A stretch of 64,000 nucleotides of DNA from Acidovorax carolinensis (GTDB lineage Bacteria; Pseudomonadota; Gammaproteobacteria; Burkholderiales; Burkholderiaceae_C): NCBI RefSeq assembly GCF_002157145.1, contig NZ_CP021361.1, forward strand, positions 1,846,001 to 1,910,000, in the 5' to 3' direction. Below the pieces are notes generated by a model. That model saw nothing but the letters and a program-made list of their open reading frames with translations, was not told the DNA's origin and did no database searches. Positions 26,300 to 39,021 of this stretch are shown piece after piece. Each line of letters starts with the position of its first letter. Position 1 is the stretch's first letter. The position numbers were made by a program, and so were the translations under genes.

Positions 26300-28343
26300 T
26301 GAGCTTGGTGGAAGCCGTGCATGCGGCATTTGGACCCGATGGAGTGCTGTCGCGAATGGACGCACATTACCGTGCGCGCGATGGTCAGATCGCAATGGCC
26401 GACGCGGTCGCCAGGACCATTGAGCGGGGTGGCCCCCTGGTGGTGGAAGCTGGCACGGGCGTTGGCAAGACCTTCGCCTATCTGGTTCCTGCGTTGCTCA
26501 GCGGCGAGCGGGTGTTGCTATCCACGGCCACCAAGGCCTTGCAAGACCAGCTTTTTTCCCGGGATCTCCCTCAGTTGGTCTCTGCCCTGGCCATGCCGGT
26601 GCGCACGGCACTGCTCAAGGGACGGGGCAGTTACCTGTGTCTGCATCGCATGGAGCAGGCGCGCCAGGATGTCATGCCGCAGGATCGCGCCATGCAGCGG
26701 GTGCTGGCGAAGGTGGAGGTCTGGTCGCGCAGCACGCGCTCGGGTGATCTGGCCGAGTTGCCGGGCCTGGACGAGCGCTCACCCGTCATTGCCCTGATTA
26801 CATCCACCCGCGACAACTGCCTGGGCACGGCGTGCCCCCGGTTTCGCCAGTGCCATGTGAACCTCGCCCGGCGTGAAGCGCTGGCTGCCGATGTGGTGGT
26901 AGTCAACCACCATTTGTTCTTTGCCGATGCGGCCGTGCGGGAGTCGGGCATGGCCGAGTTGCTGCCGACCGTGCGGGTCGTGGTGTTTGACGAGGCGCAC
27001 CAGATCAATGAAATCGGCGTGCAGTTCCTGGGTATGCAACTGACCACGGGCAGCTGCTGGATTTTTCGCGTGACCTTCTGGCTGCGGGTTTGCAGCATGC
27101 CCGTGGCCTTGCGGACTGGAGCACCCTGGCGGGCCGTATCGATCGGGCCGCTGCCGATCTGCGGATTGCCGTGGGGCCGAGCAGTACTGCCGGCACCAAG
27201 CTGCGCTGGACAGGCGAGGTGCCTGAAGCCGTTGTGCCCGGGGGCTGGCATGACGCTGTTCGACAGCTGTCCGTAGCCTGCGCGCAAGCCCTGGAAGCTC
27301 TGGACCAGTTCAGCGAAACTTCCCCTGACCTCATGCGCCTGTATGAGCGGGGCGCGGAAATCCTGGCGCGCCTGGGTCGCTTTGCTGCGCCGTGCAGCCC
27401 TGATGCGGTGCGCTGGGTGGAGCTGGGGGGGCAACTGCGGCTGGTGGAGTCGCCGCTGGATATTGCGCAGGCCATGCGAACCCGCTTTCTTGCTGCTCCG
27501 GCCGAGGCCACGGACGAGGAGTGGCCCCAACCTTCGCAGCATGTCGGGCGGGCCTGGATTTTCACGTCGGCAACCCTGGGCGACGATGCCGCTCTGACAT
27601 GGTTCACCGAGCGCTGTGGCTTGCAGGATGCCGAGATCTTGCGCGTGGAAAGTCCGTTCGACTATGCCGCACAGGCCGCGTTGTACGTGCCTCGGCACTT
27701 GCCAAAGCCATCCGATCCCGCGCACAGCATCGCCGTGGCCCAGTTGGCTTCAGCGGCCGCCAGCCGTCTGGGTGGGCATACGCTGGTTCTGACCACAACA
27801 CTCAGGGCCCTGCGCGTTATCGGCGATGCTTTGCAAGCCTGTTGCAGCAGCCCTGACGGTCTGGAGGTGCTGGTGCAGGGAGACTGGCCCAAACGCCACC
27901 TCATGGAGCGCTTTCGCGACGGTGCATTGAGCGGAGGGCGCGGCTGCGTGCTGGTGGCGTCGGCCTCGTTCTGGGAAGGCTTTGATGTGCCAGGCGATGC
28001 CTTGCAACTGGTCATCATTGACAAGCTGCCCTTTCCGCCCCCTGGCGATCCGCTGGTGGAGGCCCGCACCCAGCGTATCGAGGCCGCTGGCGGACGAGCG
28101 TTTCAGATGCTTGCAGTGCCGGAGGCCGCCGTGGCGCTCAAGCAAGGTGCGGGGCGGCTGATCCGGCGGGAGTCGGACCGGGGCATCCTGGTGGTATGCG
28201 ACATCCGGCTGGTGACGATGGGCTACGGCAAACGGCTGATGCGCGCATTGCCGCCCATGCGCATTCTTGAAAGTCCCGAGGCGTTCGAGGCAGCGCTGGA
28301 TACGCTTACCAGAACTTCCACCACGGATTCGACTTGGTCTTGA
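26299..28343 (+). CDS. dinG: DinG/YoaA-family Fe-S DNA helicase (one frameshift)
   Basis: 5'-3' superfamily 2 helicase, 681 aa after correction; the length fits YoaA and DinG. Walker A is AGTGVGKT (51-58). The Fe-S cysteines are in CLGTACPRFRQCHVNLARR with one further Cys upstream (SYLCLHRME). DEAHQINE is motif II, and the C-terminus has SASFWEGFDVPGD and KQGAGRLIRRESDRG. The frame breaks near 27048 in ACGGGCAGC, where one extra C restores TTGQLLDFSRDLL. YoaA partners the polymerase III chi subunit in E. coli; which subgroup this is cannot be settled here. The last 38 bp overlap the 3' end of bamD on the other strand. Confidence 0.88.
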
Positions 28344-29103
28344 CGCTGCCCGTCGCGTAGACGCCTTGGGGGTACGAAGCCTCCATGACCCGGCGGGCGT
28401 CGTCCCGCAGCTGGGTCATGCCCAGGGCGTCGTAGGACTGGATCAGGATGTACAGGGCCTCTTCGAGCGCGGGCACACCCTGGTAGTCAGCCAGTGAGGC
28501 CTGGGCACGGCCAATGGCTGCCACATAGGCGCCGCGCTGGTAGTAGTAGCGCGCGACGTGGACTTCATACTGGGCCAGCGAATTGACGATGTAGGTCATG
28601 CGCTGGCGCGAATCTTTGGCGTAGCGTGAGTCAGGGAACCGGGTTGCCAGTTCGCTGAACGACTCGAAGGAGTCCTTGGCCGCTTTCTGGTCGCGTTCGG
28701 ACAGATCCTGCTGCGAAATCCACGAAAAGAGGCCCAGGTTGTCGTTGAAGTTGACCAGGCCTTTCAGGTACAGCGCGTAATCCAGTGCGGGGCTGGCGGG
28801 GTGCAGCTTCATGAACCGGTCGAGGGTGGCGATGGCCTGCGCCTTTTCGCCAGACTTGTATTGCGCATAGGCTTTGTCCAGCTGCGCCTGCTGGGCCAGC
28901 GGCGTGCCCGCTGCGCGGCCCTCCAGCTTTTCGAACAAAGGCACTGCCTTGTCGAATGCGCCGCTGCTCAGCTCGTCCTTGGCTTCCGAGTAAATGCGGT
29001 TGGGGCTCCAGCCCGCTGTCTTGTCTTCCGGAGTGCTGGAACAGCCCGCGAGCAGGCCGGCGGTCAGCAGGGCAGTGATAAAAGGCAGGGGGGCACGCAG
29101 CAT
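28306..29103 (-). CDS. bamD: Outer membrane assembly lipoprotein BamD
   Basis: Essential part of the BAM complex that inserts beta-barrel proteins in the outer membrane; 265 aa. The lipobox LLAGC puts the lipidated Cys at residue 21. The TPR array includes AQLDKAYAQYKSGEKAQAI, DYALYLKGLVNF, the conserved DQKAAKDSFESFSELATRFP and SRYAKDSRQRMTYIVNSLA, and HVARYYYQRGAYVAAIGRA. The 3' end overlaps the convergent helicase gene by 38 bp. Confidence 0.96.
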   Translation of the reverse strand: MLRAPLPFITALLTAGLLAGCSSTPEDKTAGWSPNRIYSEAKDELSSGAFDKAVPLFEKLEGRAAGTPLAQQAQLDKAYAQYKSGEKAQAIATLDRFMKLHPASPALDYALYLKGLVNFNDNLGLFSWISQQDLSERDQKAAKDSFESFSELATRFPDSRYAKDSRQRMTYIVNSLAQYEVHVARYYYQRGAYVAAIGRAQASLADYQGVPALEEALYILIQSYDALGMTQLRDDARRVMEASYPQGVYATGSVKTKSNPWWKFW

Positions 29104-29300
29104 TGCAGGCAGCTTTCAGGCAAAAGGTGAACGTGTGTCTGGTCAGGCGCTGCAATGACTGCTGCACCGATCTGGTGCGGCTTGGCCTGCGGCGGAACTC
29201 CAACCGACGGTGGCATTGTACCGACCATGGCTGCTGCACTTTGCGCGCTTAAATTGGCCATTTCAGGTGCCGGGCCGGACGGGCTTCCTACAATGGGGCC

Positions 29301-32300
29301 ATGTTTGTTCACCTGCGCCTGCACACTGAGTTTTCCGTCGTTGACGGCACCAATCGCATCGATGACCTGGCCAAGTCCGCGGCCAGGGATGGCCAGCCTG
29401 CGCTGGCCATTACCGATCTCAACAATCTCTTTGGCGCTATCAAGTTCTACAAGGAAATGCGCGGCAAAGGCGTCAAGCCGATTCTGGGCGCTGAAATCCT
29501 TCTGGAAGGCGAGGCGGGGGCGGCGCCCTCGCGCATGCTGGTGCTGGTGCAGGGGCGCCAGGGCTATCTGAACCTCTCCGAATTGCTGGCGCGCGCCTGG
29601 ACCCGCAATGTGGTCAAAGCCCAGGCCATCTGTACCTGGGAGTGGTTGCAGGAACTGGGAGAGGGATTGATCGCGATTTCGGGCGCCCAGGCGGGCGCGG
29701 TGGGCAAGCTCTTATGAAAGGCGATGACGTCGGGGCGGCGAGTCTGGCGCTGCGGCTGGCCGGCATCTTTCCGCACCGTTTCTATGTGGAGGTGCAACGG
29801 GCGGGTCGTGCCGATGACGAGGCCCATGTCGTGGCCGCAGTGCAGCTGGCTGCGCGGCTCAATTTGCCGGTGGTCGCCACGCATCCCGTGCAGTTCGCCA
29901 CCGCCGACGACTACGAGGCCCATGAGGCCCGGGTCTGCATTTCCGAAGGTGAAATTCTGGGCAACCAGCGGCGCGTGCGCAAGTTCACGCGCGAGCAGTA
30001 TTTCAAGTCGTCAGCACAGATGCAGGCGCTGTTTGAGGACCTGCCTGCCGCCCTGGCCAATTCGGTTGAAATTGCCCGCCGTTGCAACATCAGCCTGGTG
30101 CTGGGCAAGCCGCAGTTGCCCAATTTCCCCATCCCGCCCGTGAATGGGCAGGTGCTGTCGGTGGAAGATTACTTCCGCCACGTTTCCTTCGAAGGGCTGG
30201 AGGACCGCCTCAAGCTTCTATTCCCCGACGAAGCCAAGCGCAACGCACAGCGGCCGCGCTATGTGGAGCGGCTGGAGTTCGAGCTCAATACCATCCTGAA
30301 GATGGGTTTTCCCGGCTACTTTTTGATTGTGGGGGACTTCATTCAATGGGCCAAGACGCACGGATGTCCCGTGGGACCTGGCCGCGGATCTGGCGCGGGA
30401 TCCCTGGTGGCCTATGCGCTCAAGATCACCGATCTGGACCCGCTCGAATACAACCTGCTGTTCGAGCGTTTCCTGAATCCCGAGCGCGTGTCGATGCCCG
30501 ACTTCGACATTGACTTTTGCCAGGCGAACCGCGACCGTGTGATCGACTACGTCAAGGACAAATACGGCAAGGATGCGGTAAGCCAGATCGCCACCTTCGG
30601 CACCATGGCCGCCAAGGCCGCCATACGTGACGTGGGCCGGGTGATGGACATGAGTTACACGTTTTGTGACGGCATTTCCAAACTGGTGCCCAACAAGCCT
30701 GGGCAGTCCTACACGCTGGCTTACCCGCCCAACCCGAAGAAAGAGGGCGACAAGAACAATTACGCCCTGGAGCTGGAACCCGTGCTGGCGGAGCGGGTGC
30801 AAAAGGAAGAAGACGTCAAGACCGTGATCGAGATGGCGCAAAAGCTGGAGGGCTTGACGCGCAACATCGGCATGCATGCCGGTGGCGTGTTGATTGCGCC
30901 GGGCAAGCTCACCGATTTCTGCCCGCTGTACCAGCAGCCGGGCAGCGAGGCGGCCGTGAGCCAGTACGACAAGGACGATGTGGAGGCCATCGGCCTGGTG
31001 AAGTTCGACTTTTTGGGCCTGGCCACGCTCACCATCCTGGAGATTGCGCGCGAATTCATCATGAAGCGCCACAAGGGCCAGGAGAACTTCAGTTTTGAGA
31101 CCATCCCGCTCGATGATGGGCCGACCTACAAACTCTTCTCCGATGGCAAGACCGAGGCGGTGTTCCAGTTTGAAAGCCGCGGCATGCAGGGCATGCTGCG
31201 CGAAGCCCGCCCCAGTCGCCTTGAAGACCTGATTGCGCTGAACGCACTGTACCGCCCAGGCCCGATGGACCTGATTCCGAGCTTCGTGAACCGCAAGCAC
31301 GGCAAGGAAGTGGTGGAGTATCCGCATCCGCTGGTCGAGAAGGTGCTGTCTGAAACCTACGGGATCATGGTCTACCAGGAGCAGGTGATGCAGACCGCCC
31401 AGGTGCTGGGTGGCTACTCGCTGGGCGGCGCAGACATGCTGCGCCGGGCCATGGGCAAGAAGAAGGCCGAGGAAATGGCCGAGCACCGCGCCATCTTCCG
31501 CAAGGGGGCCGCAGAAAAGGGCATCAGCCAGGAGAAGGCCGACGAGGTGTTCGACCTGATGGAAAAGTTCGCGGGCTACGGCTTCAACAAGTCGCACGCG
31601 GCCGCCTATTCGCTGCTGGCCTACCACACGGGCTGGCTCAAGGTGCACTTTACGGCCGAGTTTTTCTGCGCCAACATGACGGTGGAAATGGACGACACCG
31701 ACAAGCTCAAGGTGCTGTTTGAAGATGCGCAGAAGAATTTTGGAATGACCTTCGAGCCACCGGATGTGAATCGCGGCACGTACCGTTTCGAGCCCGTGAC
31801 CGACAGGGTGATCCGTTACGGCCTGGGTGCCGTCAAGGGCACGGGGCAGCAGGCCATCGATGCCATTGTTGCGGCCCGTGAGGGCCGGGGCGAAGGGCCT
31901 CAGGGCTCCACCACGGGTCCGTTCAAGAGCCTGTTTGATTTTTGCGTGCGGGTGGACAAGGCGCGCCTGAACAAGCGTACCGTCGAGGCGCTCATCAAGG
32001 CGGGGCCTTTGACTCGCTCAACCTCAACCGCGCCGCCATGGTGGCCTCGATCGACCGCGCCTTTGATTTTGCTGCTGCCACGCTGGCCAACGTGAACCAG
32101 GGCGGCCTGTTCGACATGATGGGCGACGACGCCCATGGCTCGAGCACGCAGGAGCCAGACCTGGTCGATGCGGTGCCCTGGGGTATCAAGGAGCGGCTGA
32201 CCCAGGAGAAAACGGCCATTGGTTTCTATCTTTCTGGCCATCTATTCGACGAAGTGGCGCAGGAGGTGCGTCGCTTTGTGCGCACCCAGATCGACGAGCT

Positions 32301-32847
32301 GCTGGACAGCCGCGAGCCCCAGATTCTTGCGGGGATCATCAGCGACTTTCGCGTGATCAACGGGCAGCGGGGCAAGCTGGGCCTGTTCCGGCTGGATGAC
32401 AAATCGGGTGTCATCGAGGCGTCGGCCGACGAAGCCCTGCTTAATACCTACCGCAATCAACTCAAGGAAGACGAGTTCGTGGTCATGATGGGGCGCCTGC
32501 AGCTGGACCATTTCAGCGGGGGCCTGCGGGTGAAGGTGCAGCAGGTCTGGGATCTGGCCGGGGCCCGCGCGCGGTTTGGCAAATACCTCCATGTGGTGGT
32601 GGGTGACAGATCCCCCGATGTGCCGCGCCTGGTGCAGGAGTTTCCTCCGCGCCGTGAAGAATCCGAACAGGGTGATCTGCTGCATGGACTGCGCGTTCGC
32701 ATGGGCGTACGCTGCATGGCCGAGCAGGGCGCCGCGGTGGCCGAGCTGCAGCTGGGCGATGCCAGCCGGTTTTATCCCACCGACGCGGCACTGGCAGCCT
32801 GGAGTGCCCAGGTTGGCACGGGCTCTGCCTCCGTGATCTATGAATGA
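29301..32847 (+). CDS. dnaE: DNA polymerase III alpha subunit (two frameshifts)
   Basis: Replicative polymerase, 1182 aa after restoring two bases, a normal betaproteobacterial length. The N-terminal PHP domain starts MFVHLRLHTEFSVVDGTNRI. The catalytic aspartates are in MPDFDIDFCQANRDRVIDYV. GPGRGSGAGSLVAYALKITD, ALYRPGPMDLIPSFVNRKHG and GYGFNKSHAAAYSLLAYHT are signature blocks, and an OB-fold region follows from about 32320. The first break near 29707 (GTGGGCAAGC) is healed by one C, giving AVGQALMKGDD. The second near 32004 (GCGGGGCC) is healed by one G, giving KAGAFDSLNL. An essential gene with two breaks points to sequence error. Confidence 0.95.
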
Positions 32848-32954
32848 ACACGGGATTTTTCTGCACTCGTGCGCTGGGTCCGGTTGAAAAACACGCGACC
32901 GTCATCAGATGACACTGGCTGCAGCGATGCCTCTGGATGGCTAGAATGAATTTC

Positions 32955-33313
32955 ATGGCAACTAAACCACCCTCTACCCCCACCGCGCAGCCCGTGATCC
33001 GGCCAGCGCAGGATGACGGCGGTTCGGTCGTGCTCGAAAGACGCGCGCAAAAGACCAAGCCGCCCAGATGTACCAGGTGGTCATGCTCAATGACGACTAC
33101 ACGCCCATGGAGTTCGTGATCGTGGTGCTGCAGGAGTTCTTCAGCAAGGATCGGGAACAGGCCACGCAGATCATGCTGAAGATCCACCTCGACGGCAAAG
33201 GCGTTTGCGGCGTGTATTCCCGCGACGTGGCCGCCACCAAGGTGGACCAGGTGCTGGAGGCCGCGCTCAAGGCCGGCCATCCCCTGCAATGTGTGAGTGA
33301 GCCTGTTGAATAA
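32955..33313 (+). CDS. clpS: ATP-dependent Clp protease adaptor ClpS (one frameshift)
   Basis: N-end-rule adaptor that passes substrates to ClpAP, 119 aa after correction. ATG 32955 starts [14 protein letters not shown]. The core begins at [20 protein letters not shown], with the substrate pocket NDDYTPMEF and the ClpA-contact region [19 protein letters not shown]. The break near 33063 (GCCGCCCAG) is healed by one C, joining KTKPP to QMYQVV. The gene sits 57 bp upstream of clpA, the usual arrangement. Confidence 0.93.
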
Positions 33314-33370
33314 CAGGTTTCTCATCCCGATCTACAGTTATCCCTTCCACGCAAGCACAAAGGAGTTCAC

Positions 33371-35719
<2,349 letters not shown>

Positions 35720-35784
35720 TTGATTGATCGATTGAGTGCTGTGCCTGCGCCCTTGGGCGCTCACCCATAGCGCTGAAAACAAAA

Positions 35785-35814
35785 AAACCCACGGTGTATG
35801 CCGTGGGTTTTTTT
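35785..35814 (+). terminator. Rho-independent terminator after clpA
   Basis: A 10-bp perfect stem, AAACCCACGG (35785-35794) with CCGTGGGTTT (35801-35810), a 6-base loop, and a run of seven T. The A-tract upstream makes it potentially bidirectional, so it could also serve the convergent transglycosylase gene. Confidence 0.92.
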
Positions 35815-35867
35815 ACCTGGTGCCTGGCAGTGACCGACACGACGGGCGTTTCACCCCGGGCGGCCCT

Positions 35868-37205
35868 TCACGGCGCCTGCAGGCGCTGAAGCAGCTCCTG
35901 CGTGGGGTAACCGTCTTGCGCCACACCCACGCTGCGCTGGAAGGCGCGCAGGCCTGCGCGGGTGGCTGGGCCCATCACGCCGTCCGGGGTGCCGGCAGAA
36001 AAACCGTTGCGGTTCAAGGCCTCTTGCAGCGCCTGCATCTGTGTGCGTGTCAGGGGCTCCAGGTCGCGGGGCCAGGCGCCCGCAATGGCTGCACCGCCGC
36101 CGATCTGTTGCGACAGCAGTGCCACCGCGAGCGCGTAGTTGACGGAGTTGTTGTACCGCAGGATGGTGCGGAAGTTGGCTCCCACCAAAAAAGCGGGGCC
36201 GCGTGCGCCGCCCGGACTAACGATCGAGGCTGAGGCGAGGCTTGGCAACCTCTGGCCGTCGAGCGGGCGCACTCCATCGGCTTCCCATTGCGCCGTGCTC
36301 TGCCGCACGCCGAGGTCGGCCCGGGCATGGTCGAACGAAGGTGGCAGCTGGACCTCGGCCCCCCAGGGCTCGTTCGCCCGCCAGCCGGAGCGGGCCAGAA
36401 AGTGGGCCGTGGATGCCGCCACATCGGGGATGCTGCCCCAGATGTCGCGGTGCCCGTCGCCATCGGCATCGACGGCGTAGGCCAGGAACACCGAGGGCAG
36501 GAACTGTGTGTGGCCCATCGCACCGGCCCAGGAGCCGATCATGCGGTCGGCGGCGATGTCGCCCGCGTCGATGATGCGCAGGGCCGCCAGCAGTTCGCTT
36601 TGCGCCCAGGCGCGGCGGCGCCCGTCGTAGGCCAGCGTGGCCAGTGCGTCCACGGTGCGCAAGCTGCCGAAGTTGCTGCCGTAATTGCTCTCGATGCCCC
36701 AGATGGCGGTGATGACGGTGGCCGGCACGCCGTAGCGGGCGGCGGCTGCGTCCAGCGTTGCCTGGTGCTCCGCCAGCTTGGCCTGGCCCTGCGCTATGCG
36801 CTGCGCAGAGACGGCGCTGTCGAGGTAGGCCCAGGGCGTGCGGGTGAACTCGGGCTGGGCGCGGTCCAGTTCCACCACGCGCGGTTGCCATTGGGCGTTG
36901 CCCAACACGTCGCGCACCGTGTCAGGTCGAATGCCGCCCGCCAGGGCTTGTGCCGCAAAGGCGGTGCGCCACGCGGCAAAGCCTGCCGCGTGGTCCGCAT
37001 CGGTTGACGTGCCTCCGGCAGTGGCGGCAGTGGGGCTGGGCTGCGCTGCGGCCGGGGTGTCCATCGTGGCCGGGGGGCGGGCGGGAGCCGGTGCTAAGGC
37101 GCATCCCGCCAAAGCCATGGTCGCCAGCATTGCGGCAGGCATCCGCATCAACACAAGCGATGCGGTGCGCGCAAGAAAGGAATGAGGTGCTTGGGTAGTT
37201 TGCAT
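35868..37205 (-). CDS. Lytic murein transglycosylase, MltB family, with peptidoglycan-binding domain
   Basis: Cleaves peptidoglycan glycan strands to 1,6-anhydro-muropeptides. ATG 37205 gives 445 aa starting MQTTQAPHSFLARTASLV, with a lipobox MALAGC, so an outer-membrane lipoprotein is likely. The SLT_2 domain has the catalytic Glu in AIWGIESNYGSNFG, and GAMGHTQFLPS and DADGDGHRDIWGS are family motifs. A C-terminal PG_binding_1 domain spans GFSAGTPDGVMGPATRAGL. A longer reading from 37283 exists but lacks a sensible signal. It is convergent with clpA. Confidence 0.93.
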   Translation of the reverse strand: MQTTQAPHSFLARTASLVLMRMPAAMLATMALAGCALAPAPARPPATMDTPAAAQPSPTAATAGGTSTDADHAAGFAAWRTAFAAQALAGGIRPDTVRDVLGNAQWQPRVVELDRAQPEFTRTPWAYLDSAVSAQRIAQGQAKLAEHQATLDAAAARYGVPATVITAIWGIESNYGSNFGSLRTVDALATLAYDGRRRAWAQSELLAALRIIDAGDIAADRMIGSWAGAMGHTQFLPSVFLAYAVDADGDGHRDIWGSIPDVAASTAHFLARSGWRANEPWGAEVQLPPSFDHARADLGVRQSTAQWEADGVRPLDGQRLPSLASASIVSPGGARGPAFLVGANFRTILRYNNSVNYALAVALLSQQIGGGAAIAGAWPRDLEPLTRTQMQALQEALNRNGFSAGTPDGVMGPATRAGLRAFQRSVGVAQDGYPTQELLQRLQAP

Positions 37206-37290
37206 GCGCCATTGTCCCGCGCTGCAGCGCTCGTGTCTTGCCGCAGACATGGCGCGCTGCAATGAGGGGGGCTTTTTGTTCACTACTGTT

Positions 37291-37335
37291 TTGATAGCTG
37301 TCGGCGCTTGATGTGCAAGCGCTGGAGGTCAAAAA
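37291..37335 (+). repeat. Family A inverted repeat, copy 7
   Basis: TTGATAGCTGTCGGCGCTTG, loop, AAGCGCTGGAGGTCAAAAAG. It lies in the divergent gap between the transglycosylase and sbcB. Confidence 0.8.
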
Positions 37336-37428
37336 GATTGAAATCCCGGTTACAGTGGACCCTTGGCGCCGGCAGCGCCCTTGCGCGCTCTTTTTGCCTT
37401 TGCCTTTGTCTTTGTCTCTTTACCGACC

Positions 37429-38873
37429 ATGGCCCCTCACACCTTTCTCTGGCACGACTACGAAACCTTCGGTGCCAACACCCGGCGCGACCGGCCGGCG
37501 CAGTTTGCGGCCATCCGCACCGACGCCGCGCTGAACGAAATCGGCGATCCGCTGATGCTTTATTGCCAGCCCGCCAACGACTATCTGCCCGATCCGCAGT
37601 CTTGCCTGATTACCGGCATCACGCCGCAGCTGTGCCTCGAAAAGGGCGTGCCCGAGCACGCTTTTGCCAGCCGCATCGAGGCCGAATTTGCGCAGACGGG
37701 CACCATTGGCGTGGGCTACAACACCATCCGGTTTGACGACGAAATCACGCGTTTCATGTTCTGGCGCAACCTCATCGACCCTTACGCGCGCGAATGGCAA
37801 AACCAGTGCGGCCGGTGGGATCTGCTTGATGTGGTGCGCATGACCTATGCGCTGCGGCCGGACGGCATCCATTGGCCCACCAAGGAAGACGGCACGCCCA
37901 GCTTCAAGCTGGAACATCTCTCCAAAGCCAACGGCCTCGTGCACGAGGCCGCGCACGATGCGCTGTCGGACGTGCGCGCCACCATTGCGCTGGCGCGGCT
38001 GATCCGCCAGCACAACCCCAAGCTGTTTGACTTTGCCCTGTCGCTGCACAAGAAGGACCGTGTGGCCGCCGAGCTGCGCCTGCCGACAACGGCCCTTACG
38101 GCGCGGCCGTTTTTGCATGTATCGGGCATGTTTCCGGCCGACCGTGGTTGCCTTGCGGTGATGTGGCCGCTGGCCAGCCATCCCACCAACAAGAACGAGC
38201 TGATTGCCTGGGACCTCGCCCACAACCCGCGCGAACTGGCCACGCTGGGCGCCGACGAGATCCGCCTGCGCATGTTCTCCAGGGCGGCCGACCTGCCGAG
38301 GGCACCACGCGCCTGCCCATCAAGACCATCCACCTGAACAAATCGCCGATGGTGGTGGGCAACGTGAACACGCTCACGCCAGCGCTGGCGCAGCGCTGGG
38401 GCATCGACCTGGCCCAGGCGGCGCAGCATGCCGACATGGCGCGGGCCTTGCCCGACATGAGCGGCATCTGGCCCGCCGTGTTTGCCCGCCCGGCCGAGCC
38501 TGCGCCCGACGTGGACCAGGACTTGTATGGCGGATTTGTGGGCAACAGCGACCGCCGCCACCTGAACGATTTGCGCACCCTGTCAGGGGCGAAGCTGGCC
38601 ACCACGCGCACGGGTTTTGATGACCCGCGCCTGGCCGAACTGGTGTGGCGCTACCGGGCCCGCAACTTCCCGGACACGCTGTCGCCCGAAGAGGCCGAGC
38701 GCTGGGAGGCGCACCGCGCCGCCTGCCTGTTTGACGGCGCGGGTGGAGCGCGGACCGTGGAGCAGCTGTTCACCGAGATCGACCAGATCTCGGAAACCGC
38801 AGACGATGACCGCACCCAGGAGATTCTGGGCGCCCTGTACGATTACGCCGAGCACATCGCACCGGAGCGGTAG
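37429..38873 (+). CDS. sbcB: Exonuclease I (one frameshift)
   Basis: 3'-5' single-strand DNA exonuclease of recombination and mismatch repair (EC 3.1.11.1), 481 aa after correction. ATG 37429 starts MAPHTFLWHDYETFGANTRR with the DEDDh motif I in HDYETFG. Further motifs are GVGYNTIRFDDEITRFMFWR and HDALSDVRATIALARL. The frame breaks near 38300 (CTGCCGAGG); one extra C gives DLPEGTTRLPIKTIHLN and a continuous C-terminal domain. The stop TAG is followed at once by a family B repeat. Confidence 0.93.
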
Positions 38874-38971
38874 CCCCCCTGAGGCGCTGCGCGCCTTCCC
38901 CCGGAGGGGGACGCACCCGGTGGCCTGGCAAAGCCAGTTCCACGGGTGCACTGGCATCAGGGCGCGCCAGT
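38874..38971 (+). repeat. Family B intergenic repeat, full copy
   Basis: Starts CCCCCCTGAGGCGCTGCGCG, continues CCTTCCCCCGGAGGGGGACG and then CCCGGTGGCCTGGCAAAGCC with a GGGTG-rich tail. The left half matches 44274-44330. It can fold into GC-rich stems (CCCCC/GGGGG) and may act as a terminator for sbcB. Confidence 0.75.
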
Positions 38972-39021
38972 AATGATCGCCCCGTCTTGTAAGTAGCCCC
39001 GCAGAAACAGCGCAGATTTTT

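Noticed and set aside
29700..32010. Programmed ribosomal frameshifting in dnaE
   Set aside because: No slippery heptamer followed by a structure is evident, the same kind of break hits ten other unrelated genes, and all equal one lost base.
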